DNA from: Cephalotus follicularis | Taxonomy: Eukaryota > Streptophyta > Magnoliopsida > Oxalidales > Cephalotaceae | Direction: 5' to 3' | DNA: 64,000 bases | Assembly (NCBI GenBank): GCA_001972305.1 | Contig: BDDD01000351.1 | Coordinates: 176,131 to 240,130 of the forward strand | Shown: in pieces, positions 25,301 to 37,300 of the stretch | Position numbering within the stretch: position 1 is the stretch's first letter | Layout of the letters: every line of letters starts with the position of its first letter | Notes under the pieces: generated by a model | Told to the model about the DNA's origin: nothing | The model's input: the letters and a program-made list of their open reading frames with translations, nothing else | Databases searched by the model: none | Translations under genes and position numbers: made by a program

Positions 25301-28300
25301 ATTCATCATGTAGAAGGAAATGCATCTCAAAGTGAGGCTGATGTATTGAAGACATTTGACGAGACAAACTTAAGAATTGATAAAAGCTCTGAAGTGGTCG
25401 CCTCCTCTTGCACCTCTTGTTAAGTTCAACTGTGATGGCTGCAGGAAAGGAAATCCAGGCAGGGCAGCAAGAGAGGGAATATTAAGAGATGCCGCTAGTC
25501 AGATTGTGTTTATTTTTGGCAATTTTTATGGAGTGGAAACGAACGTTGTGGCCGACAGCAAGCCCATCTTACAAGGTGAAGACACCAAGAATTCTGTGTT
25601 TCTTGGCTTGCCTTCAAAGGTAGAGGCCCCTTATATTTATAATATGATGTACAAAGCATATTACAAAGAATATTCCTATTCTAGACAGAGTACAATAATA
25701 ATCCAACAATGTATGTACATTAACACTCCCCCGCAAGTTGGAGCATGGATATCCCGCATGCCCAACTTACAGAGTGTGAGATATAATTCTATAAACTAAA
25801 TGTCTTTATAAATACATCAGTCACTTGATCCTTTGATTTTACAATCCGGATATAGATTATATTCTGATCCAGTTTTTCTCTAATGAAGAATCAATCTCAA
25901 TATGCTTTGTTCGATCACATGGAACCGTATTGTGAGCAATACTGATTGTTGCCTTCTTGTCATAGTAGAGTCTCATAAAGCTATCATGTGTCACTGATAA
26001 ATCACCTAGGAGTACCATGCTTCAGCCTTGGTACGCAACACTACAACTTGCTTCTTGTTTCTCCAAGTGACCAAATTACCATGCACAAATATGCAATAAC
26101 CAGAAGTCGAACTCCTGTTCTTTCTAGATCCAACCCAATCTGCGTCAGTATAAGCTTCCAATCTCATATGCTCATGATTAGAAAATATGAACCAATTTCC
26201 AGTAGCAGACTTCAAGTACCTCAAGATACGGTATGTTGCTTCGACGAGAGATACACGTGGATCATGCATAAACGAACTAATGATGCTAACTACATAAGCA
26301 ATATCTGGTCTAGTATGAGACAGATATATCCATCTTCCCACCAATCTCTGATATCTCTCCTTGTCAACTGAATCTCCTTTTCCACTGCAGAGATGATGGT
26401 TTCGGCAGGTCTACAAACCTTAGGAGAGTCTACAGGTCTACAATCCAACATACCTATTTTATTAAGAAGATTAAGTACATACTTTCTTTGAGAGATAAAA
26501 ATGCAATTATCAGATCAATCCCAAGAAAGTATCTCAGTGGACCCAAGACCTTGATCTCAAAATCTTTGCCTAAGTGAGATTTGAGTTTGAATACCTCTGC
26601 ATCATTGTTGTCTATCACAACTATGCCATCCACATAAACATCAAGACCAATGATACTACCTCTGTCACGCATAACAAACATAGTATGCTCGGCTTGACTC
26701 TACTTGTACCCAAACTGTAGCATAGCCTTGCAAAATCGACCAAACCGGGCTCTCGGGGACTGTTTCAACCCATATAAAGCTTTCTTGAGTCTGCACACCT
26801 TTCCTTCCATGAGATGAGAGGGACCTCATCCTCAAGATCACCATTAAGTAATGCATTCTTCACATCTAACTGTTTCAAGCTCCACCCAAGATGCAGCACT
26901 AGAAAACAAATTCTTGATAGAGTTCATCTTTGCTACAAGGGCAAAAGTCTCATGATAATCAATCCCATATGTCTGAGTAAAGCCCTTGGCCACCAAACAA
27001 GCTTTGAACCTCTCTACAGTCTCATCTGTCTTTTGTTTCACAATATACACTCATTTACATCCCACAGTCTTCTTTCCAGCTGGTAAAGTAATAAGCTCTC
27101 ATGTATCATTCTTTTTCAAGGCTTGCATTTCATCTACCATAGCATTTTTTCACTTTAGATCTATAATTGCCTCTTTCCAACCCTTCGAAATAGACACATA
27201 AGACAATGAGAAAATAAAGACATGATATGTAGGAGACAATTTATCATAAGACATAAAGTTAGAAATTGGATGTTTGGTACATTTTCTAACACAATACCCT
27301 ATGTAATGAGGGTTTAAGTTAGACTTGACCCAATACCCTAAAGGGTATAAATATGCCGTTACTCTTCATAATGAAATTAACTGGAGAAAATATATACCAA
27401 AAATTACATAGTATCTAAACCCTAACCCTTACTAGAAAAACACACACAGCTACTATCGTTTTTGGATCTCCTACTTCCAGCCTCCATCAGCAGACGCAAC
27501 CACCACCGAACAACTCCCCAGGCACCGACTGACCTTTGCCTGAAGTCTAGTCACGAGACGGTCAGCCACACGCCGTCACACTCCTTAGGAAGACACAGTT
27601 GCAATGCCGAAAATCTTCAGATCTACAGCGATCCCGACATCCTCCGATCAAACAAGCACCACCGTTGTGATCCTCACCTACCGACAACCATAACCTGGGG
27701 AGACCAGCTCTCTCCGACCATCTCACCGGAATAGTGCCCTCAGAAAAATATTTCGCCAGAACAGTGGTATTCTCACTTATGATTTTTCCATGCCCTCTGG
27801 TTTTTGAGCTTTTGCCTTGGAAACGTCCTCTTTGGTGTTATGTGATATAGTGTTATTGCGTGTTTGAAAGTACTGAAGTGATTGTGTCGCTTGATTAAGT
27901 GTTGTAGTGATGAGATTCAATAGAGACTCCATAGAGATGTCGTCTTGTGATCATTTTAAGTGTTGTGGTGATCGTTTGTTTATTATCTTTGCTTAGTGGT
28001 GATATTGGATTGTGCGTTGCTATGTCGACCATATCAGGGACTTCGTCCTCAGTAGCTTCAAAGGGTAATCTTCCTATTTCTAACTCTAATTATGGTTCCT
28101 TTGGTATGATGCAGAGTGGCTTATGAAAGGACTAGATACCACTTTGCCTAAACTGGATGGCACAAACTACTCAACCTGGTCAACAGCAGTATCTACCTTC
28201 ATTGAGGCTAGTAATCACTCTCAGTGGCTTGACTGTGATCCCCCAACTGATGGCGATGCTTTACGAGCTTGTAAGACCACAAATGCTTGGTTAAGAACCC

Positions 28301-31300
28301 TTTTATAAGGATGTATGGAATCTATAAAGCGCCTGTTTGTCACTTGTCCTACAGCTTGAGCTATTTGGGCCAAGTGTGCTCTTCTATATTCAAACTAGAG
28401 CAATATGAGTCGAGTTTGAGATGCTTGGCTGTCTCTTTTTAGCATGAGTCAGAGTGGTTCTAGCACTGGACGATGAATAGGTGGTGACATGAGTCTAGTG
28501 GCCTTTATTTACTTGATCACGATATTGTTATTGCTACTACAGCTATTTCGAAGTCCGATGATGTCCACAAGTTTCATTGCCGCCTTGGTCATCCATCAAT
28601 AGATGTTCTCTGTCAATTTCCTTTTGTGTCTGTACCAAGTCTTTGGTTTAATTGTTAAACTTGTCGGTTAGGAAAACACCATCGAGTGTCTTTTAGTCCC
28701 CGTGTCGTGAGTCGTGTCTCTCAATCATTTGAGTTAGTCCACTCAAATGTTTGGGGCCCTAGTCGCGAATCTTCCTTTGGTTTTAGGTACTTTGTAACTT
28801 TTATTGATGATCATGGTCGTACAACTTAGTTATGTTTAATGAAAGATCATATTGAGGTTTTTCAATCATATTGCCATTTTTATAATGAAGTTATTACTTC
28901 ATATGGTGTGTCTATCAAATGCTTATGTACAGATAATGCTCGTGAATACTTTTCTATATCTCAGTTTATTCCCTTTCTTGAGACTCATGGCATCCATCAC
29001 CAGAGTTCTTGTGCTCACACTCCTCGACAAAATGGGGTTGCTGAACGCAAGAATCGTCACTTACTGGATGTAGCTCGTTGTTTACTCCTTCACACTCATA
29101 TGCCTAAGTCATTCTGGAGTTACGCACTTCTCACAGCCTGTCATCTCATAAATCACCTTCCATCTTCTGTATTAAAGTGAGCGATACCTTATACTATTCT
29201 TCATCCGGGTCACCCTATCTAGTCTGTTCGGTCCTGGGTCTTTGGGTGTGTGTGCTTTGTTTATTCCTTAACCCCTAGGACAGATAAGTTGTCTTCCCGT
29301 GTAGAAAAGTGTACTTTCATTGGCTATTCCCGCACTCAAAAAGGGTATGCCTATTATGACCCTATTCCGTGTCGAGTGCTTTGTGTCTGTTGATGTGACA
29401 TCTTCAAAGATCACTCATATTACAGTGGAGCACCTCAACCGGTGCCGAAGCCCATGGAGCTTTCTCTCATTCCTCCTGCTACTCCTTCAAATGAGCCGAT
29501 ACCTCCGCATGTTTATTCTCCTGCTACTTGACCGGTATCTCCCACTACCTGGTCAAGTGATCATGCGCAGAAGTATGACCCATCACCGCCAGTGATGGCC
29601 TCTGATCCGCCGTCTCCTGTGTCTACTGAGTCTCCTATTGCCCATACTCGTTCTCGTACTGGCTCTCGGTATCCTTTTTCCCATTTTATCTCATATGACA
29701 ATTTATCTTCTGAAATGTTTGCCTTTGTGTTTTCCATATCTTTTGTGTCTATGCCTAGTAGTGTGCAGGAGGATTTGGCTCATCCAGGTTGGGCTCACAC
29801 TATGAAGGGGGAAATGATGGCCTTACATGCCAATCGGACTTGGGATCTTGTGTCTTTACCTCCCGGCAAAAAGTTGGTTGGCTGTTGGTAGGTCTTTGTG
29901 GTCAAACACCTTCCTGATGGTACAGGGGACCGCCTAAAGGCTCATCTTGTGGCCAAAGGCTACACTCAAACCTATGGCATTGATTATGATGAGACATTCT
30001 CTCTTGTGGCCAAAATACCTTCAACTCCTGTTATTATCTCCTTGGCTGCTCGTTATCGATGACAACTGCACTGTCTTCATGGCGATCTCCAATAGGAGGT
30101 CTATATGGAGCAACCACCAGGATTTGTTGCTCCAGGGGAGAAGGTTTGCCGATTACGAAGGCTCTCAATGGTCTAAAGCAGTCTTCTCGTGCTTGGTTTG
30201 GGAGATTTAACGATGTCGTTACTACTTTTAACATCCGTAGGTACAGTAAGGACCACTCAATGTTCAGTATGTTCTCTCCCAAGTGTGTCGTTCTTGTGGT
30301 CGATGTTGATGATATTATTGTTACTAGGAGTGATGATGACATACAACTCAAGTAGTTCTTACAACATGAGTTTAGCACTAAAGACTTGGGTCGCCTTCAT
30401 TGCTTTCTTGGCATTGAAGTAGCCTACTCGGATGATGGTAGAATTGCTCTCTCCCAGAGGAAGTATACGCTAGACATCTTGGGTGATGTAGGGCTTCGTG
30501 ATGCCAAACCAATTGACACACCCATGGATCTCTTACAAAGCTTGATAATGAGAAACGTGATTCACTCCATGAATCAAAGAAATATCGGAGATTAGTGGGC
30601 AAGTTGAACTACCTTGCACCTACTCGTCTAGATATTTCTTTTGTTGTTAGTGTGGTAAGCCAAAGTTCTCCTCGTACTTCTCATTGGCAAGTGGGCCTTC
30701 AGATTGTTGGATACTTGAAATGAGCTCTTAGTCAAGTATTAGTGTTCCACAATCAATGGCATCTTCACATTTCTGGCTATTCTGATCCAGATTCCTTGAC
30801 AATGATGGATTATTCGGATGCCAATTGGGCTGGATGTCCTTTTGATCGCCGATCCACTTCAGGCTACTATGTTTTTTCTGAGAGATAATCTTGTGTCATG
30901 GAAGAGCAAGAAACAGTCAATAGTTTCTAGCTCTAGTGTTGAAGCCGACTACCGTACCATGGCCAACGTGATAGGAGATTTGCAGTGGATACGGATGTTG
31001 CTAGCTGAGATTGGACTGCCAATGATAAGATCGGGTACTCTCTTTTTGATAACCAATCGGCTATGCCAATTTCCAACAATCCGGTCTTCCATGAGCGAAC
31101 GAAACATGTTGAAGAGGATTGTCACTTTGTTCGTGAAAAGGTAAATTGTGGTGATATCCGACTAGTCACACACGATATGAGGAACAACTAGCAAATATCT
31201 TCACAAAACCTCTTAGACGTGGTCAAGTTTCTTATATTTGTAATAAGTTAGGTTTTTTTTATATGTACGCCTCAACTTGAGAGGGTGTGTTATTTATTAT

Positions 31301-34300
31301 TATGTATTAGGTATGCAAGTTGGGCCTAAGTAGCTTTAGGCCTATACCTATGTAATGAGAGTTCAAGTTAGACTTGACCTAATAACATTTCTATTCTAGA
31401 CAAAGTGCAATAATAACCCTACAATGTATGTACATTAACGCAAGGACTTTTATACTGCCAGTAACTTGGATTCCGAAATGTAGAATGTAATAGTGACTCA
31501 AAGGCGCTCGTAGACTTAATAACCAATCAACAGGATGGTTCTTGGAGAGTTATGCATGTATTCAGGTATTGTTATAGGGAGGTGAATCCAATAGTTGATC
31601 TTCTAGCACATATTGCAAGTGAGGGACAAAAACACTTCTACGTACGGGGATATACCATTGAAAGTTAAAGGCTTAGCACGGCTAGAAGCACAAGTGATTC
31701 CTTACATTAGATCCAAGTAATTTATGATTGTTGCAATTTGTTGTTATAGGGATAGGCCTTCTCCTTCCATTATCTGTATTATTTATATTTTTAAATAAAT
31801 GAATTTCATCATTTTAAAAAAAATAAGTTATTTAGATAAATATACTAATTTAATCTTAAGAATGAATCTGATTTGATTCTCATCAACAGAACCACATCAA
31901 CAACATTTTACAATAAGCAGAATTATTTTTACAGAAGAATAAACATGCGAAGGAGTACAACAAATTATGATTTCACAGAAGTGAAATCGTGAACCAAGGA
32001 GGCTACCTGTTGCGAAACACGAACTGCTTCAGTTAAAACCTGAATCATTGAGAAAACAGTTATTAACCAGAAACAAATGCAGAGGTAAACAGTCAAACTG
32101 CACTTAGACCATAAATCAAGCTAGGTAGAGCTGAGCCAAGGTAAATAAAACTCTGCACAGCACTTTATCCCCTGACCAAGCTCATCTCAGTAGATATCAA
32201 GCCCATATAGGATCAGCTCAGGCTCAGCCCACAGCTTTTCATTACATGGACTTCCAACCTTGAAAGGAGCCTACTCAGGTCCATAGCAAGGATGGGCTTC
32301 CAGCATATGTGACCCATAGAGAAATTTGTAAATAGTTGGGGAATTGAACCATGGATAGCTAATTTTGATTACAGGTTTCAACTGCTAGGCAAGAGCTATA
32401 AATCTGTCACATTTTTATGGTTATTCACTTGTACATAATAACTAACACTATGTTTGGATTGAGAGAGTTGGAGAGAGAGAAATGAGGGAGGAATATCTCA
32501 TATTTGTTGTTTGGGAGTTTATTAGGAGGGAAAGGGAGAGAATCAAAGGGAAACCATGCTTCCCTCATTACACTATTTTGTTATCTCTCCAAAAATGGAG
32601 AGATTGTGAGGGAAAGGAAAGCTACTTTAATAACAGTTTTAAAATGCCTATTTTACCCTTAGAAAAGACAAAAGGGTTTTTTTGGACACTAGAGGTATAA
32701 GGATGAAAAAATATTGTCTTTCTTTCCTTCCTTTTATCCTGTCTAAACAAACATAAATTATTCATATTCATTTCTTTTCTCTTCTACTCATCCAACAAAA
32801 AATAAATAGTTGCTCTCCTTATCTTTTCCTTTTGGTATTGCCCTTATCCTTTCTTTTCTTTTCCTCCCAAAACTTCCAAACAGTGTATAAAGAAGAACAT
32901 CATGAAAAGAAACTCATGTCTTGGGGCCTGGGCCTACTGAAAGCCTGTCCAAAATCAAGTTAGCTCAAAATGTTTGACTGAGCAAAGCCAAGCCTTAACT
33001 TGTTAAGAACCCAACCACAGAAAATATAGCCGGAAGAAAGCTTGAGGCCAGTTGGACAAAATGATAGTCCCACCAGCCACAGCTTAGATTTAATAAATTA
33101 CAAATTTAAAAGGGAAAAGCTGGGATTTTTGGGTGAAACACGTAATCATCTCCTAAGCTTACCTCCAAAGCTTGCTTAGGATGCCCAAAGAGGAAATGCA
33201 TCATCCCCAAACATAACAAAGCAGTTTCGTATCTTCCAAAACTATTGCAACCAGATGGAGGAACAAAATCAAATCCCTCTGACCCTGCACTTTTGTGCCA
33301 ACCTTGAGAAATAAGTTTATTTGCAAGAAGTGAAAGATGAACCCTAATTCTAAACACCATAAAGTATATCCAAACATTATGCTAGAAATCACACATGGTT
33401 TTCTGAATTCTACAGAAGGACGCAAACCCATGAAAGGAATTACAGCATGCTATTGCACAAAGGATTGATAGCCACATTTCTCACAACTGCCAGAAGTTCA
33501 TTCATCATCAGTACAACTCTAAACACCTTAAAGTATGTAAAATTATCTGACAAATCACAAATGATTTTCTAGATTTCTACAAAAAGATGCAAACCCATAA
33601 AAGAAATTGCAGCTTGCTATTGCACAAACTAATGATAGTCACATCATCCACAACAGCCAAAAGTCACATTTCCAAGCATCATTGTTGTATCTACAGATCA
33701 TGTAGGAGCAGGCTGACAACCAAATACATCTGGATCAGAACAACTAATTTCTTATTGCCCTAATTGACAAATTGGGCATGTATTCTTTTTGGAAAATAAA
33801 TAATTACTGATCTGAGCTCAAATTAGGGATGGCAATGGGGCAGATTTTGCCTTCCCTACCACTGCCCCAAAAACTTTTGCACAATACAAAGTTTTAAGCT
33901 AATAGTTATTGAACAATGAACAACCACTGTTCTATGATCAAAGATTAGAATTATCCCTCCACAACAAATACATAACATAATTAAAAGTTACAAACCATAT
34001 ATTGAGACCACTAGTTCTGTTATATATATACTTTAAGTGTTATCTTTTCTTTTCTTCTCTTTTTCAATTTTTGCCACGTTTTTAATTCATTTACAACATT
34101 CATGTCATCATTAGTTTGTTCAACTATTACTATCCATTATCATTGTTGAATATTTGTTATAATTGACCCATGATTAGTTCCCATGATTATAGGACTAATT
34201 ATTGGGATAGCATGTTTTTAAGGGATCTAATTGTACTTGATTGATTACTCTACTAATATAAATACTGGATGATGCTCTAGGAAACAAACATCAATCCATT

Positions 34301-37300
34301 CCAAAACTTCTCTCTTATTTCTTTTACACAATTCTTCATGGTATCAGAGCTAAATTCTTAGCTTTCCCCACCCTAAACCCGCTACACCACTGTCATCTGC
34401 CATCTGAGACAACCTTTTGTTGAACCTTACAACTCTCTTAGACAACCTCGTCCCATTTTTTACTTTGGCCTAACCCCGGCCTAAAACAGGTCCTTTTTTT
34501 TTCTTTTTTTTTTATGATCTAATCAGATCATAATCCCTTTTATTCCCTTTCCATCTCGCGTTCTTATCAAGTAGCAGTAATGGCTTCGGAAAAATCTGGT
34601 AATAAGGATGATTCTCTTTCCTCTGAAACCAGGCGGAAATATGAAAATATACTCTTCCTCGCCAGTTCGGTTCAGTTTGATGGTCTTCATTACCTACTGT
34701 GGTCACAATCTATGATGATCAGTATTGCATCCGGAGAATGTACTAGTTTTCTCACAGGGGAGAAACGAAAACCCACTGCTCCCTTAGCGGCTCTCTCGAG
34801 ATGGTTGTCTGAAGATGCCTCTGTCAAGGCGTTTCTTTTGAATCACATGACCGATGGTATTCGACAGCGCATGATATTTGGATATCGGTCAAGGAAACTT
34901 CCTCTGAGACAGGTAATGATGTTCAGATTTATGAATTGATGAAAAAGATTCAAGAATTTCGACAGGGAAGTATGTCAGTTAGTGCGTATTTCTCATATCT
35001 ATGCAGTTTGTGTCAAGAGCTCGAAGTTTATGATGATACTTATGAGGGGCTTGCTGCGGATGTCGTTGTTCGGCTTCAAAAGAAGGAAGATGAGAAATGT
35101 GTATATCAGTTTCTTATGGGTTTGAATCCGGAATTTGATATTGTTCGTCAAAACATTCTACAAAAGGATCCTCTTCCTACCCTTCAACAAGCCTATGCCT
35201 TGGTCCATAAAGAAGATAATCAGCAACGCCTATATTCTATGACTCCTACTCCTACTTCTGATCATTCGGCTCTTATCACATCCGGATCCTTTCAGCCCTA
35301 TACCCCGCGGTCAACAAACAAGTCGCATGTTCGTTGTGATTATTGTGGTAAACCTTATCATTTGAGGGAGCAGTGTTGGAAACTTCATGGGAAACCACTA
35401 GGCATTGGCAAAGGCGTGAATAAGGGCTGGTCAAAAGCTCATAAGGTTGAGGTGATTGGCCCAATAGGTTCTGAGTTAACGAGTTCTACTGGTATCGGAA
35501 ATTTTGTCACCAAGGAGGAGATGCAGCAACTTATCAAGGATATGATTAATCTGAAGGGTCCTAATTCCTCTCACGTGGCATCTAGTTCATTTACTATGTC
35601 TTCTACCTCTTATCCTTTTTCAGATATATCTTCCCATTCATCTCCTTGGATCATAGATTTGGGAGCTTCTGATCACATGATAGGATGTTCAGGTCAGTTT
35701 GATTCATATAAACCATGTTCTAGAAACCATGTTCTAGACGAGACAAAGTTAAGATAGTTGATGGATCCTTCCCTCCTATATCAAGAAAAGGATCAATTTC
35801 TTGCACCTCATCCTTGCCATTATCTTCGGTTCTTCATGTTCCTAAATTTCCTAATCAGTTACTTTCCATTAGTAGTCTTACTCGAGATCTCAATTGCAAA
35901 GTAATTTTTTAACCTAAATATTGTGTCTTTCAGGACTTGGTGACGGGGGTGAAGATTGACAATGGTAGTGTCCGTGATGGACTTTACTGGCTAGATGGAT
36001 TACCAACAGCACCTATCCAGGCTAGCACTGCATATTCCAGTTCGGCTGCTATTTCTTCTCTGTGACGATGGCATCAACGATTAGGACATCCACCTCTTCA
36101 GACCCTCTATTTATGTTTTCCTAGTTTAAAAAATCATCAAAAGGATTATGAGTTCTTTTGTGATACTTGTACTTATTCCAAGCATACTAGAACTACATAT
36201 CCAGAGTCTAGTAATAAAAGCATTTCCCCATTTGATTTGATTCATTTAGATATTTGGGGTCCTTCCCCAGTAAAATCTATTACAGGGTATGATAGGTTTA
36301 TGACTTTCATTGATGACATAGTAGAGCTAATTGGGTTTTTTTACTTCAACATAAAAGTGATTTTTTTGAGGCCTTTAAAACCTTTTTCAAAATTATTCAG
36401 ACTCAATTTGGTGCTACGATTAAGGCTATTCGAACTGATAATGGTAGAGAATATTGTTCTTCTTTTCAAAGTTTTTGAAGATAGTAAGGTATTCTCCACC
36501 AAACCATTTGTGAATACCCCTGCACAGAATGGTGTGGCAGAGCGAAAAAATAGGCATCTTCTTGAAGTTGCACGTTCTCTTTTGTTTCAAATGCATGTCC
36601 TACCATCCTACTGAAGTGAGGCTATTCTTCTAGCAGCTTACTTAATTAATCGTATGCCATCAAGAGTCCTGCAAAATAAAAGCCTCGTATCTGTGTTGAC
36701 TGGGAAACATTCATTTATTCTCCCACCAAAAATCTTTGGGTCTGTTTGTTTTGTTAGAGATCACCAAGTGAAGATTAAATTGTCCCCTAGGAGCTCAAGT
36801 GTATTTTCCTAGGTTACTCGTCTTCCCAAAAGGGTTATAGGTGTTATCATCCTTCCACTCATAGATTTTATGTTTCCAAAGATGTTCTCTTTAACGAGTC
36901 TGAAGCCTTTTTTGATAGTTCATCCTCAGAAACATCTACTTCGATATTTATCAAATCTTTTCCTGAGCACTAAGTGCCATTATCAACAGAGCAGACAAAG
37001 GAGCCCATTGTGGATGATAGTGCCCCACCTGAAAAGGTCCCACTAGTGCAGAAAGATTATTCACATGTCTATTCTCACAAACAAGTTGGTATGCCCGGTA
37101 ATCCTCCTAGTGAGTCTTCACAGGCAATTCCAAAAACCAATCTAACACCACCAGAGCCCAGTCCTGCAAATGACAAAAATATTGAGGATAAAAACACTCC
37201 AATTGCTCTTCGTAAAGGTAAACGGTCTTGTGTTGGTAAGCCTCGGTACCCTATCGATAAGTATACTTCCTATTCAGTTTTGTCTCCATCACATTCGTCA

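Noticed and set aside
30034-30378. 114-codon open frame on the minus strand
   Set aside because: It is antisense to the Copia RT (same interval reads [20 protein letters not shown] on the plus strand), so it is a shadow frame.
32334-32402. tRNA-like segment on the minus strand (GGTTCAATTCC and TAGCAGTTG)
   Set aside because: The B-box match is fair but the A box, tail and target duplication are unclear, so it was not listed as a SINE.
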